A stretch of 10,618 nucleotides of DNA from JAIPFM01 sp964494325 (GCA_964494325.1 CAZBTJ010000174.1:1-10618); one strand, 5' to 3'. Counted from the stretch's first letter, positions 1-6,840 are shown. Program-made: numbers and translations. Notes: generated from the sequence alone by a model not told the origin.

Positions 1-19
1 GAGGCTAGCCATCACAGCG

Positions 20-82
20 TGTCTCACATTCAATTTGATGTGTTTAATAACCAGGTTACTGTCAACTGGTTATGTTGAGACA
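20..82. repeat. Nested inverted repeat upstream of fba promoter
   Basis: Two nested inverted repeats are visible. The outer arms are TGTCTCA (20-26) and TGAGACA (76-82); the inner arms are ATAACCAG (47-54) and CTGGTTAT (66-73). Allowing one bulged G, the inner hairpin extends to ten pairs around a six-base loop. No T-run follows on the plus strand, so it is not a typical plus-strand terminator. It lies just upstream of the fba promoter and could be an operator or the tail structure of an upstream transcript. The function is unknown. Confidence 0.45.
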
Positions 83-105
83 GAACGAACCGCAAAATTC
101 TATTG

Positions 106-134
106 TTGATCATTTTGAAAGACCGCTTTATACT
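106..134 (+). promoter_or_regulatory. Probable sigma-70-type promoter of fba
   Basis: A -35 box TTGATC (106-111) and a -10 box TATACT (129-134) are separated by 17 bases. Transcription would start near 141, giving a leader of about 77 bases before the aldolase ATG. The same -10 hexamer occurs upstream of lysA and accB. Confidence 0.6.
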
Positions 135-184
135 ACTGAACTTTAATCGTGTCTTGATAACAAGATACCCAGAACAATAGATTA

Positions 185-201
185 TTGAGGTTACGCCTCA
201 A
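185..201 (+). promoter_or_regulatory. Hairpin immediately before the fba ribosome binding site
   Basis: TTGAGG (185-190) and CCTCAA (196-201) form a six-pair stem with a five-base loop. It ends only a few bases before the AAAGGAG ribosome binding site (205-211). It may stabilise the fba message or affect translation; this is inferred from position only. Confidence 0.45.
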
Positions 202-217
202 CATAAAGGAGAATCAG

Positions 218-1297
218 ATGTCAAACAAGATACATGGTGTGGTCTCACCTGGTGTGGTTTCTGGCAAGGGCGTCCAGGATGTCTTTGCTGTGGCTAAGGC
301 CAATGGTTTTGCCTTGCCTGCTGTCAATGTCGTGGGATCCAGTTCGATCAATGCGGTGCTTGAAGCAGCCGCCAAAGCCAACTCCCCAGTCATTATTCAG
401 TTTTCAAACGGCGGCGCCGGATTTAATGCGGGCAAAGGCGTTAAGTGCGACGGGCTGAAAGCGAGTATTTTGGGTTCGGTTGCTGGTGCTGAACATGTGC
501 ACCGCATGGCGGAGGCCTATGGCGTTTCTGTTATTTTGCACACTGACCATGCTGCAAAGAAGTTTCTACCTTGGATTGATGGACTGCTGGATGCTGGTGA
601 GGCCCATTTTGCGAAGACTGGCAAGCCTCTTTACAGTTCACACATGCTTGATTTGTCTGAAGAATCACTTGAAGAAAATATTTCAATCTGTGAAACCTAC
701 CTGGCGCGTATGAGCAAGATTGACATGACGCTGGAAATCGAATTGGGGTGCACTGGTGGCGAAGAAGATGGTGTGGATAATACCCAACTTGACAATTCAC
801 TCCTCTACACCCAGCCAGAAGATGTGGCACTTGCATACGAGCGTCTCAGAAAAATCAGTGACAAGTTTACGATTGCAGCTTCATTTGGCAATGTACACGG
901 TGTGTACAAACCTGGTAATGTTAAGTTGACCCCCAAGATTCTGCTCAATTCTCAAAACTATATCCAGGAGAAATTCAAAACGGCGAAAAATCCTGTTGAT
1001 TTTGTATTCCACGGTGGGTCAGGTTCAACACGCGAAGAAATCCGCGAAGCGATCAGCTATGGCGTCATCAAGATGAATATTGATACAGACACCCAATGGG
1101 CCACATGGGAAGGTGTTATGAAGTATTATAAGGCCAATGAAGCCTATCTGCAGCGTCAAATCGGCAATCCTGATGGTGAAGACAAGCCCAATAAGAAGTT
1201 TTACGATCCAAGAAAGTGGATTCGTGAAGCCGAAGCTTCAATGGTCGCTCGCCTGCAGGTTGCTTTCGAAGACCTCAACGCGATGGATCGCAACTAA
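218..1297 (+). CDS. fbaA: Class II fructose-bisphosphate aldolase (zinc-dependent)
   Basis: This enzyme reversibly cleaves fructose 1,6-bisphosphate to dihydroxyacetone phosphate and glyceraldehyde 3-phosphate in glycolysis and gluconeogenesis, in the cytoplasm. The 359-residue product has the same length as E. coli FbaA as I remember it, and it aligns along its whole length with an offset of one residue. Visible active-site residues are the catalytic Asp110 and the zinc ligands His111, Glu175, His227 and His265. The flexible loop GGEEDG (180-185) and the substrate-binding segments GGSGS (266-270) and NIDTDTQ (287-293) are also present, all as known for class IIA aldolases. An in-frame TTG at 185 lies inside a hairpin and would add 11 residues. 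I chose the ATG at 218 because AAAGGAG (205-211) precedes it at good spacing and the family N-terminus starts there. A promoter lies at 106-134 and a strong terminator follows the gene. Confidence 0.97.
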   Translation: MSNKIHGVVSPGVVSGKGVQDVFAVAKANGFALPAVNVVGSSSINAVLEAAAKANSPVIIQFSNGGAGFNAGKGVKCDGLKASILGSVAGAEHVHRMAEAYGVSVILHTDHAAKKFLPWIDGLLDAGEAHFAKTGKPLYSSHMLDLSEESLEENISICETYLARMSKIDMTLEIELGCTGGEEDGVDNTQLDNSLLYTQPEDVALAYERLRKISDKFTIAASFGNVHGVYKPGNVKLTPKILLNSQNYIQEKFKTAKNPVDFVFHGGSGSTREEIREAISYGVIKMNIDTDTQWATWEGVMKYYKANEAYLQRQIGNPDGEDKPNKKFYDPRKWIREAEASMVARLQVAFEDLNAMDRN

Positions 1298-1331
1298 ACG
1301 AGTCTTGCAGTACCATACATATCAGTGATAC

Positions 1332-1365
1332 AAAGGGCCTATGACGATTCGTAGGCCCTTTTCTT
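1332..1365 (+). terminator. Intrinsic terminator after fba
   Basis: AAAGGGCCTA (1332-1341) and TAGGCCCTTT (1352-1361) form a perfect ten-pair stem with a ten-base loop, running into a T-rich tail. It sits 34 bases after the aldolase stop and only 20 bases before the peptidase start codon. It is expected to reduce, though perhaps not abolish, read-through into the next gene. Confidence 0.9.
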
Positions 1366-1385
1366 TAAGCTCCAAAGGATTCATC

Positions 1386-2747
1386 ATGACAAAGACTATT
1401 GATGCGTATATCGATCAGCACAAGGATCGGTTTGTTGAAGAACTCAAGGATTTGCTTCGTTTTGCGTCGGTCAGTGCACAGCAGAGTCATGATGCCGATA
1501 CCCAGGCATGTGCCCAGTGGGTTCAGGGGCATTTGGCTGACCTGGGCCTGGTCTCCGAATTGGTGGACCAAGGGGGGCAACCCATTGTGGTTGCACGGGC
1601 CAAGGGAACTGAGCAAGGCTGCATCGTGATCTATGGGCATTACGATGTACAGCCTGAAGACCCGATTGACCAGTGGAAAACCAGCCCATTTGAGCCTGTT
1701 GAAAAGGATGGCGTGATTTATGCACGGGGTGCCACAGACGACAAAGGGCAGTTTTTTGCCCATGTCAAGGCCATTGAAGCGTTAATCAAGACTGAGGGTG
1801 AATTGCCTTGTGATGTGGTCTTTCTGCTTGAGGGGGAAGAAGAATCTGGAGGCGAAGCGTTGGCTCGATTTGTTCGATCGGAGGCGGGCAAGGCGCTGAA
1901 GCCAGATGTTTTGGTGATTTCAGATGGTGATATGTTTAATGAACAGATACCGGCAATTACATACGGTCTTCGTGGGATTATCACATTTGAAATGACAGTG
2001 AAGGGGCCTGGATTTGATCTGCATTCAGGGGGCTATGGAGGGGCCGTGGCCAACCCGGCGATTATACTGTCGCATATCATTGGCCAGTGCGTGTCTCAGA
2101 CGGGCGAGATTTTAATTCCCGGTTTTTATGACGATGTCTTGCCTCTCACGCCATGGGAGGTTGACAATATAAGGCAGCTTCAGTTTGACGACGACATTTT
2201 AAGAGAGGAAGTGCAGGCACCGGCCATCATCAGCGATTCCAAGCACAGCACGCTGGAACGTCTTTGGGCACGCCCAACATTTGAGGTCAACGGTATTTAT
2301 GGTGGTTACCAGGGTCAACACTCCAAAACCATCATACCCAGTGCGGCCACAGCCAAGATCAGTGTTCGCCTGGTGCCAGGGCAGACGCCAGACCTAGTAA
2401 AAGATCGAATTTTTGACTTTCTTGAGAGTCTCTGCCCTGAAACCGTCTCATTAGACTTGACCTACACGGGTGCAGGGCCTCCCGTCGTATTTGATGTAAA
2501 TACGCCCGTGATGCAGTTGGCCAAGGGTGCATTGAAGCATGGCTTTGATCACGAGCCTGTTTTCATCCGAACAGGCGGTTCAATCCCGGTGGTAAGTACC
2601 TTTTTTGAGGTCTGGGGCTGTCCAGTCGTTCTCATGGGACTGGGGTTGGACAGCGATGGTGCGCATAGCCCGAACGAGCATTTCAGCCTGGCCAACTTCA
2701 TGAAGGGGACCAAGGCATCGGCTAGGTTCCTAAGTCAAGGAGTCTAG
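1386..2747 (+). CDS. M20-family zinc metallopeptidase (dipeptidase-like)
   Basis: This is a 453-residue member of the M20 family (ArgE/DapE/ACY1/CPG2/carnosinase group), probably a cytoplasmic dinuclear-zinc dipeptidase or amidohydrolase. The hallmark motifs appear in order. GHYDVQP (84-90) carries His85 and Asp87, ATDDKG (116-121) carries the bridging Asp118, and EGEEESG (149-155) carries the general base Glu152 and the metal ligand Glu153. Asp180 lies in ISDGD and His427 in GAHSPNE. The dimerisation-type lid domain contains DLHSGGYGG (211-219). No signal peptide is visible. The ATG at 1386 is preceded by AAAGGA (1374-1379) six bases away; the in-frame ATG at 1341 lies inside the fba terminator stem and is rejected. 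The overall pattern is closest to the CNDP/CPG2-like dipeptidases, but the substrate cannot be named from sequence. No separate promoter is obvious after the terminator, so it may depend on read-through from fba. Confidence 0.92.
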   Translation: MTKTIDAYIDQHKDRFVEELKDLLRFASVSAQQSHDADTQACAQWVQGHLADLGLVSELVDQGGQPIVVARAKGTEQGCIVIYGHYDVQPEDPIDQWKTSPFEPVEKDGVIYARGATDDKGQFFAHVKAIEALIKTEGELPCDVVFLLEGEEESGGEALARFVRSEAGKALKPDVLVISDGDMFNEQIPAITYGLRGIITFEMTVKGPGFDLHSGGYGGAVANPAIILSHIIGQCVSQTGEILIPGFYDDVLPLTPWEVDNIRQLQFDDDILREEVQAPAIISDSKHSTLERLWARPTFEVNGIYGGYQGQHSKTIIPSAATAKISVRLVPGQTPDLVKDRIFDFLESLCPETVSLDLTYTGAGPPVVFDVNTPVMQLAKGALKHGFDHEPVFIRTGGSIPVVSTFFEVWGCPVVLMGLGLDSDGAHSPNEHFSLANFMKGTKASARFLSQGV

Positions 2748-2874
2748 GTCTATCAGCCGCTTTTGGCCTTATGAATGGAAGCCACCTTGTCAAGCTGTTG
2801 GCGCATGTGCGGCTATGATTGAGGAGAAATCCGGCTAACTAATGTGAACTTGGAACCGTGAATCCTGAACCACT

Positions 2875-2899
2875 TTGGCTAAGTGCTTCACTTGGCTAA
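2875..2899. repeat. Direct repeat flanking a short inverted repeat
   Basis: TTGGCTAA occurs at 2875-2882 and again at 2892-2899, 17 bases apart. Between and overlapping them, AAGTG (2881-2885) and CACTT (2889-2893) form an inverted repeat around CTT. The element sits about 30 bases upstream of the promoter-like site at 2927-2955, where a regulator could bind. Chance occurrence is not excluded. Confidence 0.35.
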
Positions 2900-2926
2900 A
2901 GTATTACGAAAGTTCTGATTTTTCGC

Positions 2927-2955
2927 TTGACGAATATCGGGCGTTCACGTATTTT
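2927..2955 (+). promoter_or_regulatory. Candidate promoter inside the long gap
   Basis: TTGACG (2927-2932) and TATTTT (2950-2955) are separated by 17 bases, giving five of six and four of six consensus matches. A transcript starting near 2962 would run about 530 bases to the terminator at 3458-3493 without a recognisable gene. Confidence 0.4.
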
Positions 2956-3043
2956 CAAATTAAGAAATCGAGAATGCAATAGGATGTTACATTTTTTGGA
3001 TTAAAATGGAATGAGGGGTCATTTTTGAACGGAGGCATACAGA

Positions 3044-3094
3044 GTGATGATGACACGGATGGTCAAGTCAGCCTGGTTAAATCAAGTCTTGTAA
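3044..3094 (+). CDS. Possible 16-residue small ORF or leader peptide
   Basis: GGAGG at 3031-3035 stands eight bases before a GTG codon at 3044, followed by two ATG codons and a short frame ending with TAA at 3092-3094. The peptide would be MMMTRMVKSAWLNQVL. It has no recognisable domain and no run of a single regulatory amino acid such as an attenuator leader would show. Support is limited to the ribosome binding site and the promoter-like site upstream. It could equally be a chance frame or the start of a decayed gene. Confidence 0.25.
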   Translation: MMMTRMVKSAWLNQVL

Positions 3095-3275
3095 GTAACT
3101 GAGCTCATTGTTTAATGGCGTCTGTAAAATGTGCGCATGCGAGGGTGGTGTCGATACATGCTTAATTGGTTACTGATGTCACTTTCAAAACTCTACTTGA
3201 ATATTCGCTTCAAGGCGTTTCTTTCATTTGTGTCAAAACATCGACTATGGCTACAACTTAATCTCGATATTCGAT

Positions 3276-3493
3276 AGCTCTGATTTAGAGCTGCTAAAGT
3301 CATATGGGAAGGAAAGGCAAAGTAGTGCCAGGAATCGCACGGACGCGAATTCCTTCCTGTATTTTCAGTACAAATTTTGGCAGATTAAATCGGCTTTTAT
3401 CACATCTGAGGTGCATGTTCCCCAAAGAACTATAGAGCTTTTCATCACCCTCCTCCTAAAGCCAGGTAATACTATTGGTTACCTGGCTTTTTT
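3276..3493 (+). ncRNA. Candidate structured non-coding RNA ending at a terminator
   Basis: Within 220 bases there is a hairpin AGCTCT/AGAGCT (3276-3292). Next comes a stem GGAAGGAA/TTCCTTCC (3307-3314 with 3350-3357), extended outward by wobble pairs, that encloses two small hairpins (3316-3329 and 3335-3348) as a three-way junction. A hairpin GTTC/GAAC (3417-3430) follows, then an unpaired CCCTCCTCCT (3448-3457) directly before the terminator stem. The AGAGCT at 3434-3439 could also pair with the AGCTCT arm at 3276-3281. The 5' end is not defined; a promoter-like site lies at 2927-2955. I cannot assign it to any known RNA family, and single stems of this size can arise by chance. Confidence 0.35.
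3458..3493 (+). terminator. Strong intrinsic terminator in the long gap
   Basis: AAAGCCAGGTAA (3458-3469) and TTACCTGGCTTT (3479-3490) form a perfect twelve-pair stem with a nine-base loop, followed by a T-run to 3493. The nearest recognised upstream gene ends more than 700 bases away, so this terminator implies an unrecognised plus-strand transcript. Confidence 0.9.
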
Positions 3494-3534
3494 GTTTCGT
3501 TTTATATTGCGCAATGCGAAATTGCAGCCAGACC

Positions 3535-3562
3535 TTGCAAATGCGTTTTTTTTGTCTATACT
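3535..3562 (+). promoter_or_regulatory. Probable lysA promoter
   Basis: TTGCAA (3535-3540), a 16-base spacer and TATACT (3557-3562) form a good sigma-70-type promoter. The start would be near 3569, giving a leader of about 49 bases before the lysA ATG. The accB promoter has the same two hexamers and the same spacing. Confidence 0.65.
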
Positions 3563-3617
3563 GAACCCATTGTGGTAGGAACAAGCTTAAGAATACTGTT
3601 TTTGATTGAGAATTTCT

Positions 3618-4895
3618 ATGGATCACTTTAAATACAAAAATGGCGTTTTGTTTGCAGAACAAGTAGAGGTTGATCGCATCATCAAAGAAGTTGGCTCACC
3701 TGTATATGTCTATAGTCAAGCCACCTTTGGGGATCATATTACAAAGATTCAGGAGGCCTATAAGGACATTGATACCACTGTCTGCTATGCTGTGAAGGCC
3801 TGTGGAAATATCCATATATTGAAGTTGATGGCCGAGGCAGGGAGTGGATTTGACATCGTCAGTGGCGGTGAGTTGTATCGCGTGAAAAAGGCTGGCGGGG
3901 ATTTGAGCAAGGTCATGTTTGCCGGTGTGGGAAAGACTGATCGTGAGATTGTTGAAGCGTTAAATGCGGATATTGGATATTTTAATATCGAGTCCTTGGC
4001 AGAACTGGAGAATTTAATTTGTCTGGCTAAAAAGCATGGAAAAACAGCTAAAGCAGCTTTGCGTATCAATCCTGATGTTGATTACAAAACACATGCGTAT
4101 ATTACAACGGGAAAAAAAGAGAGCAAGTTTGGTGTTGATATCAAACAGGCCATTGACGCCTTTGATCACTATGCAGGCAATGGGGCACTCTCTTTGTGCG
4201 GTATTCATGTTCATTTGGGCTCAGGGGGCAATACCATTGATCCGTATGTCAATGCGGTCAAGAAGATACTGCCAGTGGTGGATACATTGCGTTCAAAGGG
4301 TCATACAATAGAAACACTTGACCTTGGCGGCGGGTATGGGGCTGAATATGAATCGGGTACCGTGCCATCTTCTAAAGATTATGCCCAGGGGCTTGTTCCG
4401 CTTCTAAAAAACAAAGACTTACGTTTGATTCTTGAGCCGGGAAAAAGTATCTGCGCAAATGCAGGCATTTTACTCACACAGGTTCTGTACTCCAAAGAGG
4501 CAGGTCAAAAGAAATTTGTCATTGTGGATGCTGCGATGAATGACCTGATTCGTCCGGCTCTTTACCAGGCATTCCACTTTATCTGGCCGACCCGGGTAAC
4601 ACCCGAGTTTACACCAATGCGCCGCACCAAAAGTCTGTTGTTTGAGAATACGGAGGCGGTTGATGTGGTTGGACCGGTGTGTGAAAGCGGCGATTTCCTG
4701 GCCCAGGACTGGCCCATGCCACCTGTCATTCGAGGTGAGGCTTTGGCTGTGTTCACCGCTGGGGCCTATGGGTTTAGCATGAGCAGCAATTACAATGCCC
4801 GAGGACGTGCCGCAGAAGTTTTGGTCAGTGGCAGTGAATTCAAGGTGATTTCAAGACGCGAGACCTACGAAGATCTTATTGCCAGAGAAGTGTAG
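3618..4895 (+). CDS. lysA: Diaminopimelate decarboxylase
   Basis: This PLP-dependent cytoplasmic enzyme decarboxylates meso-2,6-diaminopimelate to L-lysine, the last step of the DAP pathway. The 425-residue product matches the usual length of the fold-type III decarboxylases. An N-terminal TIM-barrel carries the PLP lysine Lys60 in YAVKACGN and HVHLGS (197-202). The phosphate-binding glycines are in DLGGGYG (235-241), and EPGKSICANAG (273-283) follows. The C-terminal domain has the catalytic CESGD (355-359) and GAYGFSMSSNYN (382-393). The motifs favour lysA over ornithine/arginine decarboxylases and over nspC. The ATG at 3618 was chosen over a TTG at 3606 because family homology begins there. 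The ribosome binding site is weak (TTGAG, 3606-3610). The gene stands alone, with its own promoter and terminator, and dapF or dapA are not adjacent. Confidence 0.95.
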   Translation: MDHFKYKNGVLFAEQVEVDRIIKEVGSPVYVYSQATFGDHITKIQEAYKDIDTTVCYAVKACGNIHILKLMAEAGSGFDIVSGGELYRVKKAGGDLSKVMFAGVGKTDREIVEALNADIGYFNIESLAELENLICLAKKHGKTAKAALRINPDVDYKTHAYITTGKKESKFGVDIKQAIDAFDHYAGNGALSLCGIHVHLGSGGNTIDPYVNAVKKILPVVDTLRSKGHTIETLDLGGGYGAEYESGTVPSSKDYAQGLVPLLKNKDLRLILEPGKSICANAGILLTQVLYSKEAGQKKFVIVDAAMNDLIRPALYQAFHFIWPTRVTPEFTPMRRTKSLLFENTEAVDVVGPVCESGDFLAQDWPMPPVIRGEALAVFTAGAYGFSMSSNYNARGRAAEVLVSGSEFKVISRRETYEDLIAREV

Positions 4896-4898
4896 AGC

Positions 4899-4923
4899 AG
4901 ATCAGCTGTTTGGCTATCTTTTT
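4899..4923 (+). terminator. Probable lysA terminator
   Basis: AGAT-C-AGC (4899-4906) pairs with GCTATCT (4913-4919) as a seven-pair stem with one bulged C and a six-base loop, ending in a run of five T. It starts four bases after the lysA stop, in the 42-base gap between the convergent lysA and accC genes. Confidence 0.55.
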
Positions 4924-4937
4924 GAACGTTCATTCTG

Positions 4938-6275
4938 CTAAAACGTCCGATCAATGAATCCTGTGTCTATTTCGCCTTTGACAAACAGATTATGTGATAA
5001 GATCTCCAGGCAGGCTGGAATGGTTGTCTTGATAGGACTAATTTCGAATTCTTGTAAGGCCCGTTGCATCGTGGAAATCGCTTCCTCACGTGTGTGTTGA
5101 TGAACAATAACTTTGGCGATCATGGAGTCATAGTACGGCGACACTGTGGCACCCTGATGCAGGTGCGTATCAACACGCACACCAAAGCCGCCGGGTGGCA
5201 TGTATTTTTCAATAGGGCCTGGGCAGGGCGCAAAGTTGTTAGCGGGATCTTCGGCATTAATACGGCATTCAATGGCCACACCGTTCAATTTAATGTCATC
5301 TTGGGTGATATTAATGGCTTCTCCGCCTGCGATTTTGAGTTGCCATTTGATGAGATCCTGGCCAGTCACCATTTCAGAGACGGGATGCTCAACCTGGATT
5401 CGTGTGTTGGCCTCAATGAAATAGTAGTTATTGTCCTTGTCCAAAAGAAACTCAACAGTGGCAGCGCTGAAGTATTTGGTCTCACGGATAAGGCGCAGTG
5501 CTGACTCGCAAAGCTTTGTCCGAGTTTCTTGATCCAGAACCGGGCAGGGAGATTCTTCCATCATTTTTTGATGACGGCGTTGTACCGAGCAGTCACGCTC
5601 AAAGAAGTGAATCGCATTGCCAAAATTGTCGGCCATGACCTGAACTTCCACATGTCTGGGTTCCTGGACGAACTTTTCCAGATAGACCGTACCGTTGCCA
5701 AATGCGGCCTGAGCTTCAGCTTGCGCAGCGCTGTATCCGTTACGCAGACTAATATCATTGTGGGCCACACGCATACCGCGGCCACCGCCACCAGCCACGG
5801 CCTTGACAATGACCGGATAGCCGATTTTGTGGGCCAGTTTAAGCGCAGTCTCCACATCATCAATGGTGCCTTCTGAACCGGGCACCACAGGGACTTTGGC
5901 GCCCATGGCTGCTTTGCGAGCTGCGACCTTGTCGCTAAGTAGTTTCATTGCTTCAACGCTAGGGCCAATAAAATGGATGCCGCAATCTTTGCAGATTTGA
6001 GCAAATTCAATGTTCTCTGCGAGAAAACCATAACCCGGATGAATGGCTTCGGCATCCGTGACCTCTGCAGCACTTATGATACGGGGGATATTGAGGTAAC
6101 TCTGTGCACAATCAGCTGGCCCAATGCACACGGTTTCATCCGCCATTTTGAGATAGGAGGCATGACTGTCTGCTTCAGAATGCACAGCCACAGTTTCAAT
6201 ACCCATTTCCCGGCAAGCACGAATAACACGCAACGCAATTTCACCGCGATTTGCAACTAGAACTCTAGATAGCAT
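4938..6275 (-). CDS. accC: Biotin carboxylase subunit of acetyl-CoA carboxylase
   Basis: This subunit carboxylates the biotin on AccB using ATP and bicarbonate, the first half-reaction of malonyl-CoA synthesis. The 445-residue product is close to the roughly 450 residues of E. coli AccC and keeps nearly the same numbering. The N-terminal domain starts LVANRGEIA (6-14). The ATP-grasp domain carries Lys116, Lys158 and the glycine-rich loop AGGGGRGM (161-168), with metal-binding Glu275 and Glu288, then Asn290 and Arg292 in the TRIQVEH segment. Arg338 in ECRINAED is also present. The residue between Glu288 and Asn290 is Ala, where E. coli has Met. The ATG at 6275 has AAGGA five bases upstream. 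It lies 69 bases downstream of accB, with which it should be co-transcribed. No clear terminator is visible after its stop. Confidence 0.96.
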   Translation of the reverse strand: MLSRVLVANRGEIALRVIRACREMGIETVAVHSEADSHASYLKMADETVCIGPADCAQSYLNIPRIISAAEVTDAEAIHPGYGFLAENIEFAQICKDCGIHFIGPSVEAMKLLSDKVAARKAAMGAKVPVVPGSEGTIDDVETALKLAHKIGYPVIVKAVAGGGGRGMRVAHNDISLRNGYSAAQAEAQAAFGNGTVYLEKFVQEPRHVEVQVMADNFGNAIHFFERDCSVQRRHQKMMEESPCPVLDQETRTKLCESALRLIRETKYFSAATVEFLLDKDNNYYFIEANTRIQVEHPVSEMVTGQDLIKWQLKIAGGEAINITQDDIKLNGVAIECRINAEDPANNFAPCPGPIEKYMPPGGFGVRVDTHLHQGATVSPYYDSMIAKVIVHQHTREEAISTMQRALQEFEISPIKTTIPACLEILSHNLFVKGEIDTGFIDRTF

Positions 6276-6298
6276 AACAATCCTTCAATCACACAGTT

Positions 6299-6317
6299 TT
6301 GTTCTGAAGTCGAACAA
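6299..6317 (-). repeat. Small hairpin in the accB-accC gap
   Basis: TTGTTC (6299-6304) and GAACAA (6312-6317) form a six-pair stem with a seven-base loop between the two genes. No T-run follows on the minus strand, so it is not a terminator. It may affect message processing or accC translation; the role is a guess. Confidence 0.35.
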
Positions 6318-6344
6318 CGATCTGAATTAAACCCTCCCTCGTGT

Positions 6345-6806
6345 TTAGTTGGGTTTGACCTTGAACAGAGGCTGTCCAAACTCTACGGTTTGGCCATTGG
6401 TCAGGAGGACTTGCGCAATGGTGCCATTGACTTCCGCCTTGATTTCATTCATAACCTTCATGGCTTCAATAATGCAAACCACAGAAGAAGGACTAACATG
6501 GGTGCCGATTTCGACATAGGCACTCGAATCAGGGCTCGGCGCTTCGTAGAATGTGCCCACAATAGGGGACGGAATATCAATCAGCCCATCATCAACCTCG
6601 CTCAAGCCATCCGATGGCCCCGGAGCTGGGCCAGTTGAATTGGGAGCCATTGGCATCCCCATGTAGGGCATGGACGTCTGCTCGTGGGCCCTTTTCAGAC
6701 TGAGCTTATCATCACCGTGCTCAATTTTTACCTCAACGAGATCGTTTTCCTTCATGATCTCAATCAGCTCTTTAATCTGTTTGATATCTTTGTCGTTTTT
6801 TGGCAT
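6345..6806 (-). CDS. accB: Biotin carboxyl carrier protein of acetyl-CoA carboxylase
   Basis: BCCP carries the biotin that shuttles the carboxyl group between AccC and the AccA-AccD carboxyltransferase. The 153-residue product has a charged helical N-terminus (about 1-40), a flexible linker rich in Pro, Met, Gly and Ser (about 45-68), and a C-terminal biotinyl domain (about 77-151). Lys117 in EAMKVMNEI is the site biotinylated by BirA. The domain opening IPSPIVGTFYEAPSP (78-92) is typical of BCCP. The ATG at 6806 was chosen over an upstream in-frame TTG at 6827 because AAAGGAC (6815-6821) stands about nine bases before it. It is first in an accB-accC operon, with a promoter in the gap shared with the divergent gene at 7001. 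Confidence 0.95.
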   Translation of the reverse strand: MPKNDKDIKQIKELIEIMKENDLVEVKIEHGDDKLSLKRAHEQTSMPYMGMPMAPNSTGPAPGPSDGLSEVDDGLIDIPSPIVGTFYEAPSPDSSAYVEIGTHVSPSSVVCIIEAMKVMNEIKAEVNGTIAQVLLTNGQTVEFGQPLFKVKPN

Positions 6807-6840
6807 TCTTTTTAGTCCTTTCACCAATTTGAGCCAGTTG

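Larger units (their letters stand above)
2748..3617. other. Long gap with no convincing protein gene
   Basis: About 870 bases separate the peptidase from lysA. I see no protein with recognisable family features. A frame open from 3228 to 3578 runs through the terminator stem at 3458-3493 and into the lysA promoter, so it is rejected. The stretch does hold a promoter-like site (2927-2955), a 16-codon ORF with a good ribosome binding site (3044-3094), several hairpins (3276-3292, 3304-3360, 3417-3430), a strong terminator (3458-3493) and the lysA promoter (3535-3562). I did not recognise tRNA, tmRNA, RNase P RNA, 6S or SRP RNA hallmarks. A non-coding RNA or a decayed gene are both possible. Confidence 0.6.

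Noticed and set aside
531..836. Minus-strand open frame across fba
   Set aside because: It is the antisense shadow of the aldolase gene, with no family similarity.
1341..1385. Upstream ATG extending the M20 peptidase by 15 residues
   Set aside because: It lies within the terminator stem; the ATG at 1386 has a good AAAGGA and matches the family start.
3134..3141. CGCATGCG palindrome
   Set aside because: A single eight-base palindrome in this length is expected by chance and has no partner element.
3301..3330. GGGAAGGAAAGGC resembling the SRP RNA apical motif
   Set aside because: It lacks the conserved GGAAG(G)AGCA loop context, and the surrounding bases pair in a different structure.
2748..3500. 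Known housekeeping RNAs (tmRNA, RNase P, 6S)
   Set aside because: I looked for the tmRNA TPsiC/CCA end and the RNase P GAGGAAAGTCC core and found none; no 6S-like long closing stem was seen.
3228..3578. 116-codon open frame in the long gap
   Set aside because: It runs through a perfect terminator stem and into the lysA promoter, has no ribosome binding site and no recognisable domain.
4923..4932. TGAACGTTCA palindrome between lysA and accC
   Set aside because: It lacks the four-base spacer of GAAC-N4-GTTC SOS boxes and lies between gene ends, not at a promoter.
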